A stretch of DNA of 64,000 nucleotides from Bostrychus sinensis (lineage: Eukaryota > Chordata > Actinopteri > Gobiiformes > Eleotridae), in contig CM036244.1 in assembly GCA_020698575.1 (NCBI GenBank), positions 30,292,034 to 30,356,033 of the forward strand, written 5' to 3'. A program made the position numbers and the translations under genes. The notes under the pieces were generated by a model. The model was not told the origin of the DNA, did not search any database, and saw nothing but the letters and a program-made list of their open reading frames with translations. Below, in pieces: positions 12,951 to 25,033 of the stretch (positions are counted from its first letter, which is position 1; each line of letters starts with the position of its first letter).

Positions 12951-13688
12951 TAGAACATGGCTTCTCAAATTCCGGATTTTGATCCAGATCTGGACCCCAA
13001 GGGACTTTGGTCCAGACACTGCTGTGCAGGTCGCCCTCACATCGTGTTTAGAAAGTCAGACTGTATGTGATTAATTAAATGTGCGCATTAAACAACCACT
13101 GTAATCCTGTTGTTTTGTTTGAGTTTATCTGTTAAGTAGAGTATTCCTGGTCTAAAATTATCATGCAGTTTAACCCATAGAAGTCCATGATCACTGTGTG
13201 ACTGACTGACATCGCCCCAAACACAATGCACACAAAGAGAGGTCTAATTAACACTTTGTCGCAGAAAGTCTCGCTGTGAGTCTGTCATGGGCCTAACTAT
13301 GATGGCTGTATGACTGAGTCTGAGCTTCTGAGCATCTGACAGAGGCCAGTAGAGCACAGTGTATTGATACCGAGAGAGAGTATACAGTGTACTGGGATAT
13401 GCTCCAGATCTGTTTTTACTTATCCCCTGTGGATTCTAAAGGCATTTGGCTTTATTGTAAATCATTTCATTTTTTTATAATAACATGTTTTCATTCTGAT
13501 GACTTGCCAGTTTAGCATTTGTTCATAATGCATTTTAATACAAAATAGTATATTTCCTGAACAAATGTAATGATATGTTCTATAAGCGGCAATTAAAAAC
13601 AAGTTTTAAAATGACTAATTATTCTGGACCTTTAGCATCAATGAGATTTGAAATTTGGACCGTTGGATAAAAAGTTTGAGAACCCCTG
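12951..13688. mobile_element. Non-autonomous hAT (Charlie-like) element
   Basis: The complement of the right end (13650-13688) reads CAGGGGTTCTCAAACTTTTT, a textbook hAT-Charlie-type terminus. The left end at 12951-12975 reads TAGAACATGGCTTCTCAAAT, with the TTCTCAAA core preserved. Subterminal GGTCCAGA/TCTGGAC blocks occur near both ends. There is no transposase frame, so this is a deletion derivative. I could not find a clean 8-bp target duplication. Positions 13278-13329 match part of Tc1 copy A (see findings). Confidence 0.6.
13278..13329 (+). repeat. 52-bp duplicate of a Tc1 copy A segment (12235-12286)
   Basis: This stretch (GAGTCTGTCATGGGCCTAAC... TGAGCTTCT) matches 12235-12286 with a single difference (A for G in ATGACTGAGTC). 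It shares changes not expected in the family consensus, so it derives from a close relative of copy A or from copy A itself. It lies inside the hAT derivative. Confidence 0.85.
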
Positions 13689-13924
13689 ACCTATAAAGTG
13701 CTTATGTTTTATAGTTTGAGTATTCACTAACTAAGATAAAGAAATGTGGTCTCTTTATTAAAATTAAATACAGTTGCACTGATTTAAAAGCTCAGCATGC
13801 CAGGTGTGTGGGCAATGATATTTATGTTTAACTCATGTTTGTTGATTTGTTTGTTTGTTAGACTGTTAGCAAGACATAGCAATGCTTGGATTTTCATGAT
13901 ATTTTCAGGAATAGGCCAAAGACA

Positions 13925-14150
13925 AAATTTTGAGTTTTTGGGGTGGATCTATAACACCTAGATCCAGAATTTATATTTATTTTTTTCAGATTCTGTATCA
14001 CTGGGAGATATGGCCAGACACTAACTCTAAACACAAGGGGTCAGTAAAGGAGCAAATGACTGGAGCTTTAATGTTCTGAGACCTAATGGATATAGAGCAT
14101 TTACCCCTCGTTCCAATAGGATCCCTGGTGGAAATCTATATCTGGGCACT
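13925..14150 (+). repeat. Dispersed repeat with tRNA-like segment, copy 2
   Basis: This is the second copy of the family at 9285-9530, same strand, about 4.6 kb away. It is shorter in the middle. Its tRNA-like part reads ACCTAATGGATATAGAGCAT and ends at GGATCCCTGGTGG. Confidence 0.55.
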
Positions 14151-15689
14151 CAGGTCTAGAGCTGGATGATAACAGACACATGTTGGGTTAGGGATCTCTT
14201 AACACTGATTTTATCTTCCTAAAGGCTGAAAACACATAGGTGAGGGATTCCCAGCAGCAGGTCAAACGATATGTTAAAAGTGTGTGACAGTGGAACAGGT
14301 ATCATTGGGACAGGGGGTGTTATCAGCTTCATGCAGTAAGCCTCTCACTGTGGAGCATGAGAGCATACACACTTCCATGACCTCAAGTCTGTGCTCAAAC
14401 TCAGTGGCTGTGCTTTTGTTTGTGTGGCACTGGGGATACTTTAAGGACACACTGGGGTGGGAAGGGGGGAGGCTACTGTTGCTATGTGCATGGCAGCTGC
14501 TAGTTGCATACAGATGAACTCTCCTCAATGCCAGTTAGCCATTTCTTTTAGTCTGGGAAGAGGAGAAACAAACACTGTATTCATTAGGCTGTTCAATATC
14601 TGTTACATCTTGGAGTGCTTTTAGATGACAGCAAAACAACTTTAAAGTTATATCCTACATACAGCTTGTCCAATACTATTATATCTATTTATTCTTTGAA
14701 AAATAATGTTCCATTTTCAGTTTGCCCAGGTAATCTTTCATTGCTCTGCACTGTGAGACGATAGCCAAGATTCAGAGCTAGAAGTGTATTTAAAGGACAT
14801 TTCACAATAATGGCCTGAGATTGTATTTTTGATAGAAAGCCTCTGACTCTATAGCCTCCCTCACATCAGTAAACCACTCCAGGTCTGGTCAAGCTCTGCA
14901 CTGCTCTAGTTTGCAAACATGTTTTGTTTTTTTCATGAGAATCGGTCAGTTAGAGTGATGTGTTCAAAAAACTAGTTTAAATGGTGAATTAAAATTAGCA
15001 AAAAATGGTTTGCAATTCAGGCCAACAAAGGAACACTGTTGTTTTGGGTTTTTAACAAAATAATTCTGTTAAAAACAATAGCTGTAGTCATTGCTTCCTC
15101 CTGTGACACAAAAATATTGCAGTGATTACAAAGAGAAAGTAGCATTGTAAGAAAACAAAAACATGACATGGTAATTCTGGAGCCTTTGACTCATCACAGG
15201 CGTTCATGTTGATCCGCTGAGGAACATTACACACAAAAGAAGGTCCTTATGCAAATGCATTTGCCAATGCTACTAACCAGCAGTTTCACCAGACTGTTGG
15301 AGGGACACAGATTAAGTATAAACATAAAAGCCACAGATGAAACACAAGGCAGACAGAAAATTTGTATGGATTACGCAGACTTACAGAATACATCTGCAGG
15401 TACTTGGCAACTATTGTATGTGGCATAGGTGAAATCCTCAACAACAGAAGGAACAGAGAGGAGAGAGAAAATAGTGTTGACCAGCCAGCACAGCATTGGT
15501 TTGTTATAGGTGAGAGAAAAAAGTGCTTAATCTCCAAACAGAGTGGTCTCTATTACATTTGCTAGCAGCACCAGTCTGCTGGACTATGTGGTTTGTAATA
15601 GGATTACAACAGTGGCTACTGCCCTTTTGCTGTGCACAGATACTCTTTGGGTTGGGCAGACTTATCCGCTTTCTTAACCTGCAGTCGTA
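14151..15689. other. Non-coding DNA, nothing recognised
   Basis: Overlapping open frames on both strands at 14274-14528 and 15286-15565 have no recognisable domain. No repeat ends are visible. Confidence 0.45.
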
Positions 15690-15697
15690 CTTTGTGG
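15690..15697. repeat. 8-bp target-site duplication, left (CTTTGTGG)
   Basis: Pairs with TTTTGTGG at 16273-16280 (7 of 8 identical), immediately outside the two ends of the hAT element 15698-16272. Confidence 0.75.
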
Positions 15698-16272
15698 TAG
15701 AGATCTGCAGCAGGCGGGAAATCCCACAGGTCCCGTGGGACCTGACCCAAATCCTTTGGGATCGGGCGGTATTGACGTGGTCTCGTGCGGGGGCAGGCGG
15801 TCAAGCAAAAACATGCCGGGTCCCGAGTGTCATGAAAATTTTGTGTGCACTTTATACTAGTCTTTACGGTAGCAGTCAAATCTAAATGTGGGCAAGTGTG
15901 CAGCTTACACGGGGCATTACAGTAACAAGCCATGTAGCACAGAGGAGAAAGTAAAAAGACAGCTGAGCACAGAGAGTGAAACTGGGAGCCACGCTTTTAT
16001 CCTCCGCGGTCTGAATCTCAGGATCTGTGGCCCAATAACAAAAGTTAGCTTTCTGCTCTTCTCCAGAACGCTGTGTGTGTGTGACTGTGGCGTGTGTCAG
16101 AACAAGCGGACACACCCTGTCATATCAAAATTTGTTGGGACCCGTCGGGACCCATGATAATCCCTCGGGCGGTCAGGCCATGGGAGACGTCGGGACCGGG
16201 ATGGGAGCGGTCAGAGAAGCTTTGGGAGCGGGCGTGAGCAGGATTGAAAAGTCAGTCCCGTGCAGGTCTCTA
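15698..16272. mobile_element. 575-bp non-autonomous hAT element with 8-bp target duplication
   Basis: The termini are inverted repeats: TAGAGATCTGCA at the left and, on the complement of the right, TAGAGACCTGCA (11 of 12). Both subterminal regions are GC-rich with repeated GGGACC/GCGGGC motifs (for example CAGGTCCCGTGGGACCTG at 15728 and GACGTCGGGACCGGGATGGG near the right end), typical of one hAT group in fish. The flanking 8-bp duplication CTTTGTGG/TTTTGTGG is the hAT hallmark. No transposase is encoded, and the open frames spanning the element are incidental. Confidence 0.85.
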
Positions 16273-16280
16273 TTTTGTGG
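16273..16280. repeat. 8-bp target-site duplication, right (TTTTGTGG)
   Basis: Right partner of 15690-15697. Confidence 0.75.
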
Positions 16281-19200
16281 CAAAAGAACAAGGCCTCGGC
16301 TACAAGCAGTGGTCAACTGGTACATGCACCACAAGAAAACAATTTCTGTCTTGTTAGCCTTTTTTAAAAGTTCCTCTGTACCTCTCATTTCCACCATTTG
16401 CTATAATAAAGTAAACAGAGGCAGGGCCAACACATACAGAATAAATGAAATCATCTGATCAATAACGGTTTATCATAATGTGCCCCATTTTTGATCAACT
16501 GTTATGATCTAAAATGGTCTAAAAATTATCTAAAATCTCTTAAATGGAACCCACTTCACTCAGTTAAGGAATACAAGAAGCAAGTATAAGTTCTGATTAT
16601 ACATGCATGAAGTGCATTTAGTGCCATAGATACTTGGTTTCATGTTAAGTAAGGTCAACAGAGCTACCATATTTCTTGAACACACCACAGTAAGGTTTCA
16701 TGTCTCATATGAAAGGGCTGTGTGGAGAACAGTATTCTTTAATGTACATAGTGTTTCCAGGTTTAGTGGCTGATATGAAGCAGAGCAGATGACAGTGGTA
16801 AATATTTACATATATGAATAAAGAATCCAGACGGCCTATCTTTAGGTCTCCCACTACTGGAAAGTGCTTTGGATAGTTTTATTTATTTATTTATTTTTTT
16901 TTCAAGGCTCTGGCACCGTGGAATAAAAAGCTTCCAGTATTTCTATAGCTCCTGAGAGAAAACTGGGCCTTCAAAAACACCATCTTACTATGGCGAAATA
17001 TTTGGATTTGGACATGTTTTGATAATTGGTGATATTGATCTGGTTTCCTGTGCTACACAAAGCTCTGCACCTCCAGCGCTCTGCCCTGATGGGGACTGTG
17101 TTTATCATTGTGCACGTTTGACAGTTTGATCCTTAATGCTTGGCTTGCTGCACTCTTTCTGTGTTGGTAAAAGTTAATAAAAGACTGGATTAACATGAGA
17201 CACATGACAAAACTCACTCCTCACTGCAGTGTGTCCCTAATATTTTAATTACTCAGGCTCTTTGTGAGTTGTGTGTGTGACCCAAAGCGCAGCTTTGCTG
17301 CTTGACCTGCCCCATCCACTGCAGATATGTGTGGCAACTAAATTCTATTATAAAGTCACCTTTGAAGCTTCATTCTGGACAAACTCTTGATTATACAACA
17401 TGTTCAGGTTTGCTCTGACCTGAAAAAAGGTGTGGAGGAGTGGAGCTTGGAGTCTGGTCTGTGTTTTTGTGGAAGAGCCAGAGCACAGCAGTGGTGGAAA
17501 AAACAAGCAAAACAAAACACTTCTCTTTTACAGAAAAGCACTGCATTAACCCATTTCCTCACTTATGGCACATGGAAATCTCATAAAAAGATGGATGATA
17601 TACAATACAATACAATATTTTATTATATTGTATTATGTGCTTGTATTATTTTTCAAATCCGCCTGCATCATCCACGTGACATACACTTGTGTATTATTAG
17701 ATTATGTCAAGCGTGCGGCAGCTGCTAAACTAAATAATAACAAAAGCACAGGAATCTTCTGCATCTTATTTTTGCCCTGGGATTTCAGATTCAGAGACAT
17801 TTTGAGCAGGCCATGTGAGAGAGCGTGATTGATCTGATGCTGATATTGTAATTACAATTAGCCTAAGTCTCTGTGAAACCATCAACAAATCAAATACCAC
17901 TGACCACATCTCAGAGCAGTTTATTAGGCAGTGAAAAGCCATCTTATGAGAATATTGCCAAAATTCAACACCAGCTCTTCTCAGATCCTTTACAGTTCTG
18001 CTTGGCCTTGACAATTATGCCGCACTCATGCAAATTTTATCAAGTAAATTTTCAATTGATTTTCAAATAAAAATCACTTTCAAAGCCTTACCACTTTAGA
18101 ATAACTTTATCCAAATACAACATTAAACTATTATTGCAATCACAGAGAGTAAAGGCCACACAGCAGAGCATGAATAAGAAGATGACAGCTTTACAACACA
18201 GTACTGTGAGTCTGACACAGGTTCTCTGCAGCAGGTTTGCCCTGGAGATGCACAGCTGAGAGAACAGCAGGCAGTGTGCTCCAAAGGCACACAAAACACA
18301 CTAATCTAATGACCTAAGTTTACACAATCTATTACTTTTGCAGCTCAGGCACAACTAAAAAAACATGATGGTTATTTTCTCTACAGAGCAAAACATTTGT
18401 ATGCTGCCATCAATTGAAATTAACTGCATATACAGTATAAATATTTTCTTTTGGCTGAGACTGTAGCTCTGTTTTTGTTTATCATCTTACAGAAATCAGT
18501 GTGTGAATGATAATGGTTTAGTCCTAATACTGTCCTAAATTCAGACCTGGTTTAGTCTTTAGTAAGTTAAGCTTTAGTTAATAAACCAATGTCCTTGTCG
18601 AACATTGCAAACCATATTGTTATTGCAATAATTAATAGTCATTGCATATTGAAGTTTATCTAAGGTTGTGCTCTAATTCAAATAGTCATAAATAACTACT
18701 TTAATGGACTTAGTTTTTATAAAAATATAAAAGTGGCCACTGGACTGCACTCATTAATGTGTAATCATATGCTACACTCTAAGAGCACCCAAACACCAAT
18801 TACCATGGCAACTTTAAACACCTCATCAAGACAGGCTCCTGTGGTGTTAATATACAGTTATTTAAAAGCGCTCGGCCATTTGTGGGAGAGTGAATGAACA
18901 AGGGTTAGAAGGTTACAGAGGGAAACACAAAGTAAAAAGAGCTTCAGAACAAAGCGACCCACTGTTGGAGGTCATTTTAGTTAACAGACTCAAAAGTTCC
19001 CAGAAAACACGAGACTGTCGGCAATGAACTACTGAACTACTCCCAAAGATAAATCTGTCTTTCAAAATGACCACAGACTGCCCTGCATTCACTATTTAGT
19101 CTGAGCATGGAGAATGTCAAGTGTGGTACAATGGCCTTACTATGATATAGATAGTACTTAAACTGAGAGAATGCAGCTTTTTGTTTCTTTTGAGGAAAAC

Positions 19201-19746
19201 TGTCTTGGCTTTATTATCAGATAGTTTAATATCTAATAATCTGCCTTAGCTAGGGCATACTCCCAATGGCTGTTAGTGAACATTCACTAAATTGCGGTCA
19301 GAACAGAAAACATATCTATTCTTCTGCTGACTATGTCTGCTTCCACAGAGACACAGATAATATTGGCAATGCAACCACAAAATGCTGACAGTGACAAGGA
19401 GGAAAGCTAAGCTCAAATCTCCAAGAGGTCTAAACTTCTAGAGCTAAATTGGATTATATAATGTTGATCTGGATTATAAAATTTGTGGCTGTTTATTAGA
19501 TATGGACAAGAGACAGCCTACAGAGACAGCCTACAAAGGCTGAGGAGCGCACGCACCCATGTTTACGGTTATCGCTGGAGCGTGAGCCAGCCAGAACAAG
19601 AGTGGAGTGGAGAATTCTCATCTTAAAAAGGTACTGCCCATTTCAATACACAAGAGAGCATGAAAACACAACGCTGCATCAACTCTGTCTGCACAACAGC
19701 GCTAGCAGTGGAGCTAATGTTAGCATTTAGATAGCATCTAAAGCAT
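16281..19746. other. Non-coding DNA, nothing recognised
   Basis: There is a T-rich (TTTA)n-like patch at 16880-16905 and an AT-rich patch at 17595-17635. Otherwise this is ordinary sequence without recognisable genes or element ends. Confidence 0.45.
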
Positions 19747-19786
19747 CAATGTGTTATCTAAAGCAAGGGCTTTAGATAACACATTG
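19747..19786. repeat. Perfect 18-bp inverted repeat with 4-nt loop
   Basis: The left arm CAATGTGTTATCTAAAGC (19747-19764) and the right arm GCTTTAGATAACACATTG (19769-19786) are exact complements around the loop AAGG. Weaker complementarity extends outward (TAATGTTAGC on the left against GGCATTAACATTA on the right). No mature-miRNA family is recognised, and the AT-rich arms and tiny loop do not fit a typical miRNA precursor. It may be the relic of a foldback transposon. Confidence 0.8.
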
Positions 19787-20654
19787 CATTGGCATTAACA
19801 TTACCTTTTTGAATCCTCATAATCCTAATCCTAATAATATAAAGACAAGAATTCCCTGTTTTGAACAACTCACTGCATTAGATTTGGTTGTTCCACTGCT
19901 CCTTATCTAATAAAGCAATAGTCAGGGACAAGTCTGAATGAGTGAGAGAGGGGTTGAGGGTGGAGAGAGAATATTGATGGCTGGACTTCCACCTCTGACT
20001 GGAGCCAGGCAGCAGACAGAACAGTGATTGGTTGCTGTGCTCTGCTCTAAAGCCACCCAGTTGATCCTTTAGATGGAAGCCTGAAAGTCACTCTGAAATG
20101 TTCCAGCATCACTTCACACTGGCTTTTCTAGAGGAAGTGTTTCTTTTTTTTTTTTTTATCTTAAGTCGGGAGGTTAGTAATGCTGATTTGGCCTGGCATA
20201 GTTCTGGCTGTGTAGGAATGGCGGTGAAAGCTAAACTGATGCAGTGATTCATGTGAGCAGGTGGGCGGGAGAGGCACTTAAGAGAAATCCTAATCACAAG
20301 CCTCCCCTCAGGCTTGCTGCAGGGGGTTTGTGGGGGATTTAAAATCACAGCTACTTAGAGCTGCTGTTAATTAACTTTACAACTAACTTGCTTGGCTTAG
20401 TTAAGCACAAGCAAAAAGGACAACCACAGACACAGCCCACAAGAAAGAGCCCCAAAAGCAAATGGCTACACTTTTTAAACAGAATTTTATAAGTAAATTG
20501 TAGTAAATGCGCAATGAGAAGTCCCTTTAGCACACCAGGTAAGAGCTGGGAGGAGAGATGGCCCAGACAACATATTACACATAGCTATTGTAAGTGTAAA
20601 GATACTAAAGGACACATACATGCTTAAAACATTGGTCTTCTGTTAAAATATTAC
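19787..20654. other. Non-coding DNA, nothing recognised
   Basis: There is a poly-T run at 20145-20157. No supported gene or element. Confidence 0.45.
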
Positions 20655-21033
20655 CATCAAAATGTAGAACACCCCCCCAGGGAGGCATCCAAAACAGATG
20701 CCCAAGCCACCTAAGCTGGCTCCTCTCAGTGTGGAGGAGCAGCAGATCTACTCCAAGCTCCTCCCAGGTAGCCGAGCTCCTCACCCTATCTCTAAGGGAG
20801 CGCCCAGCCACCCTGCAGAGAAAACTCATTTCGGCCGCTTGTATCCAGGATCTTGTCCTTTCGGTGATGACCCAAAGCTCATGACCATAGGTGAGAGTAG
20901 GAACGTACATCGACCGGTAAATCGAGAGCTTTGCCTTTCGGCTCAGCTCCTGCTTCACCACAACAGACCGATACAACGACCGCATTACTGCAGACACTAC
21001 ACTGATCTGTCTGTCAGTCTCACGCTTCATCCT
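20655..21033 (-). mobile_element. RTE/Rex3-like LINE, C-terminal reverse transcriptase fragment (pseudogene)
   Basis: Read on the minus strand from 21027, the frame carries the conserved tail of an RTE-group non-LTR retrotransposon polyprotein: VMRSLYRSVVVKQELSRKAK, PTLTYGHELWVITER, AAEMSFLCRVAGRSLRDRVR and LRWLGHLFWMPPW. These blocks lie downstream of the RT catalytic core. The copy is truncated at both ends and loses the family pattern just after MPPW (about 20680), where a short deletion seems to have removed the expected residues. It cannot encode a functional enzyme. RTE/Rex3-like is my best assignment from the GHELW and LRWLGHL motifs. Confidence 0.85.
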
Positions 21034-22499
21034 ACCACAAGTATAGACAATATATCAGACTTAATGTTAGGGCTTACTTTAAATATCTAGCTCTGAGTTC
21101 AGCTTTACACAGCTCGCCAACAAGTATCCTCACCTCATTAAACATCTCATCAATGCTTTCTCAATCATTTTCAGCTTTAAGATTACTTGCTTAATGCTAT
21201 TCATGTTTTTTTTCTGTTCTGTTTTGATTTGTTTGTTGACATTAGGGTTATTCATGTGTGTTTACATTATACCGAATGAATGGCTTGCATGTTGCAGATA
21301 TAATTGTAGCAGTATAATTATTATCTTCACATTGAAGAGCATGAGTCAAAGCCAGTCGTCTGACCATTAAGAGACAATGAAATTACCTGGAAAAGTATCG
21401 TCAGAAAATAGATGAAAAACCTCTAAAGACTTAAGAAAAAAAGCATACAGACCTCCCTATCTTTACCTGATTGCACTCTACCTGTTCTGACCTTGAGTTC
21501 TTAATGATGTGCTGCCTTTAACTGGGCTTGGAGAGAAGGTCAAACATGTCTGAGTCTAGGCCTAATAATAAGTCTGTCTGAGGGGTCTTCAAGCACCTGG
21601 ACAGTCTCCTGTGGCCAAGGGCACTAGTCATTTTCATCTATTCCCTCCACTACATAGTATTTAATGCTCTATCAAGGTGTGAGGACAGTGACAGATGAGG
21701 GCTGGTGCACATGGTAATAAAAATAAGCTGGATTATATTCTTTAAAGATTCAGTCATTTTGTGATGAAATGATGGAATCTATGTGGCATTGTGTGTGTTT
21801 AAATATAGCTGTATGAAAGCAGGAATATAAAGCAGGAATTCCTGCAAACAGGAATAGAAGGTGTGTTGACAAAATTTTTATAAATTGCACACATGGCTTG
21901 TACAGAAAGCAACTTTGTCTAAATATTTAATGTATGTATGCATTTTGCTTTATTTAATCAGAAAAGTTTTATTGGCCTACTTTAGGCCTAGACTAGATTG
22001 AACTTTATTAATCTCACAGTGGTTCTTAAGGCGGCTTTTAATACAGAGCAAATTTGACTGCATTTGATCAATGGCAGCACAGTGCCACAGGAAACACAGG
22101 CCCAACAGCTGGATGACATGTTGTGGTTACTCAGTGGGCCTTTAAAGACACCAGACCAGATGTCCCACCACTGTGTAATTAAACTGGACGTGTGGTGGAG
22201 CAGTCATGACACAAGGGCAGCCGCTTTAAACTCATCTGAACATGAGTGCATTACTGTGTGTGCACAGAGGAAGGCTTACTGAGTAGATTAAAAATCCTCT
22301 GTAAGATAAAGCCATTGACTCAGAAACATTAAAGCATGTATTAGAGTTTGAGAGATGACCTACACCATGACAATAAAACACAGAGCAGCAGCACATGATG
22401 CTTCTGTGAGCGCTCTTCACACTACTGAATTTTACCTGCCTTTTGACACTTTACTTTTGTCTATCCACATTTATTTGTATCTAATATGCCAGAGATGGA
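21034..22499. other. Non-coding DNA, nothing recognised
   Basis: No supported gene, RNA or element end. Confidence 0.45.
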
Positions 22500-22705
22500 G
22501 TACTCCAGTCCTGGACTCGGACTCATGTCACGCCCTTGGGCTAAGTTTTAAGATTGTGACTTCACTCAAGCTTAGGCCTCAATGACTTGCCTTGGACTCA
22601 AGTATTTGGTTTGAGGCTCAGACCTGGACTTGGGCAGAATGTCTGCCTGGACTGGCTGGGTGAGACTGAGTACTCAAAAACTTGGACTCAAACTGCTGAC
22701 TCTCC
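22500..22705. repeat. Degenerate tandem GGACTCGGACT-type repeat
   Basis: The motif GGACT(C/T) recurs irregularly (CCTGGACTCGGACTCATG, CCTTGGACTCAAGTATT, ACCTGGACTTGGGC, ACTTGGACTCAAAC). This pattern is familiar from a dispersed fish repeat whose body is made of decayed ACTTGGACTC units. No ends are defined. Confidence 0.55.
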
Positions 22706-22876
22706 TACACTGAACACTGTTCTATGTTGCTTTTAAATTATTAATTAATTAATTATTAAGTAACATTTATGTTAATATTAAAGTAATGCCTTCTAATTCC
22801 ATCATTTTATAGCTCACAATGTAGCTCACAATGTCAGTGGCTGAACATTTTCCACAGCTCATGTGACTCTGAGGAT

Positions 22877-22935
22877 GCCAAAAAAAAAAACAAAAAAAAA
22901 CAAACAAACAACAAAAAAAAACAAAAAAAAACACA
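22877..22935. repeat. A-rich low-complexity tract
   Basis: Runs of 8-10 A interrupted by single C residues, with a CAAA core. This is simple sequence. Confidence 0.9.
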
Positions 22936-23335
22936 AACTTCAGATATTATACAATATTAATTTTACTGTTGAGATTTTTTCTGCCCCCAAAAAAGGTCTC
23001 ATTTGAATTACCCACCTGGCAAACCAGCACAAGGTTTATGAAAAATAAAGCAGCCTTGGCATCAATTTAATATTATTTCCCTGAGCTTGTGCTACAGGGC
23101 TGTAGAGAGCAAAAGGAACCACTGTGAAACAACTTCCAAGAGACCCACCAACTGGAAACTGAGATACAGCATGTCAGCCTTTTCAGAGTGCGACACAAGA
23201 AGAAGGTAAAAGACACTGTTGATTCATTTCACATTTCTCCCTATTTTCTGATTTAGATATTATTTTAACCTCCCAGCTGCTCTGCTAAAGGAGCATGTCA
23301 GGCCATTGATGATCACAGTGTGGCCTTATGGCTCA

Positions 23336-23690
23336 GGGCGGCACAGTGGCTTAGTGGTTAGAACTCTCACCTCACAGCAAGAAGGTCCCAGGTGATTCCC
23401 GGACCGTGTGGGGCCTTTCTGTGTGGACTTTGCATGTTCCCCCGTTTCTGGGTGGGTTTCCTCGGGGTTCTCCAGTTTCCCCCATCAACCTCAAAACATG
23501 CACAGTAGGCTAATCCTTCAGATCCTCCTGACCAGGATCCTGGCTCAAGATCTGGAGAAGGGTCCCCGGGCACTACACTGAGGCTGCCCACTGCTCCTGA
23601 CAGGTTTCCCCAGCAGCACTGAAGGATGGGTCAAATGCAGAGAACAAATTTCCCTATGGGAACAATAAAGTATACCTTAACCTTATTTTT
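23336..23690 (+). mobile_element. ~350-bp SINE-like fish repeat
   Basis: The head GGCGGCACAGTGGCTTAGTG continues GTTAGAACTCTCACCTCACA and AGCAAGAAGGTCCCAGGTGA. This tRNA-like start is seen in a very abundant fish interspersed repeat. It is followed by the conserved CTTTCTGTGTGGACTTTGCA and a tail with CAAATGCAGAGAACAAATTT and AATAAAGTATACC. A second, shorter head of the same type lies at 60583-60675, and a related element at 31513-31885. There is no protein coding content; the open frame across it on the minus strand is incidental. Confidence 0.75.
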
Positions 23691-23911
23691 AAACACAAAA
23701 GTATAGATGAAATTCTCCTACCTATGCATGAGAAAAAAGCAGCTCAGCTGTACCTAAATACAGACAAGAAGGAAATCCATAATCATAATCCCTTCTGCTG
23801 TGTGTATTATAGATAACTGTGGTACCTCCACAACCAACATGAACTATCCATTGCTTTTAAAGTGCGTACCAATCAGGCACTATAATGTACAATATGCAAA
23901 TCTAGCTCAAT
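23691..23911. other. Non-coding spacer
   Basis: GCGTACCAATCAGGCACTAT at about 23865-23884 resembles the outer end of the Tc1 family seen at 12075. There is no partner end nearby. Confidence 0.35.
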
Positions 23912-24090
23912 TAGCATATTTTATTTATTTATTTATTTTTATTTTATTTGAATGGGACAGCGTGTATTAATGAACGGCTAGTGCCGTAAATACACCGGAT
24001 TATAGCTCAGAGCTAATTTCCATCCGTAGCCCCCACTCACTCACATTCACATTCACACCGGCTTCCTGGTGTTCCCCATCGGTCTCCCAT
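23912..24090 (-). mobile_element. LINE 3' UTR fragment with (TAAA)n tail
   Basis: On the minus strand this fragment carries GGAAATTAGCTCTGAGC, then ACACGCTGTCCCATTCAAAT, then an A/T tetranucleotide tail. The same order of blocks (GGAAATTAGCGCTC, CATTGTCCCTGTATAAATAA, tetranucleotide tail) forms the 3' UTR of the LINE at 46037-48290. It is therefore a severely truncated copy of the same LINE family, with no coding sequence left. Confidence 0.65.
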
Positions 24091-24635
24091 CCAGGTATTT
24101 TGTTAACATTCATCCAACATAAAGAAACTGCACAGTAGTATGCAGACCACCACGATCATATTATTATTATGATTACAATTCTTTTAGATGCAAATATACC
24201 AAATGCACATCAAGAATATGTTCATGAATCTTTCAGGAGCAAACAGTTACAAAGTTGTGCGTGGTCCATGAATTCCTTTGTAAAGAATGTATCCATCACC
24301 GTTATACTTTGTATACAGCCCATACTAGACTTAAACCTTGATCTTTTTCTACAATACATAAACAAACATAAACAGAATATATGGTTATGATAATAATACT
24401 GCCTCCAAGGTGAATCAACTGCCTTCTCTATATTAAATATTATCAATAAGTAATGGGTGGTTTGATTGAACAATGTGGCAAAGGATGTGGGATAAATATA
24501 GAAAAACAGATTGATGCAGTGCTAAGTAGAGACCTCAGCTTAGTGTAGTGTACTGTATAGTACAGCATAGCATAGTACAGCTCACACACTTTTCACAGAA
24601 CAAAAGCATTGTTATTTTATGACAAGCTTTGTGGC

Positions 24636-25033
24636 ATTTAAACTGACCTAACCTTACGACCACCTGCCTATTATTGGTGGTCAGTATCTTATGTGATACG
24701 CCACAAACTGCAGGGCACTGTGTATTCAGCTTCACTCCCCACCTGCATCACCTGCCACTGATTCTTTCCTTGGACCACTTTTGATAGATACTGACCACTG
24801 CAGACCTGAAACACACCCACAAGCCCAGTTTCGGAGATGTTCTGACACATTTGTCTGGCCGTCATAATTTGGCCCGTCAAACTTTAATCCTTACTCTTGT
24901 CCAACTTTACAGCTTCTAACACGCCAACTTCCGGGACAAATGTTCACTTGCTGCTAACATATCCCAGCCAGAATGAAGAGATAATCTGTTATTCACCTGG
25001 CAGTGGTCATAATGTTATGCCTGATCTGTGTTA
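24636..25033 (-). mobile_element. Internally deleted Tc1/mariner element, copy B
   Basis: On the minus strand the left end is CAGATCAGGCATAACATTAT followed by GACCACTG. The transposase 5' coding region is recognisable (GTTAGAAGCTGTAAAGTTGG, GTCTGCAGTGGTCAGTATCT, ATCAAAAGTGGTCCAAGG) but full of stops and indels. After CAGTTTGTGGCGTAT the sequence jumps to ACCACCAATAATAGGCAGGT and the decayed right end. It lacks all catalytic DDE sequence. The layout is the same as copy A, and the point of deletion appears to be the same. Confidence 0.8.

Noticed and set aside
15523..15885. 120-codon open frame
   Set aside because: Most of it translates the left part of the hAT derivative; no transposase motif.
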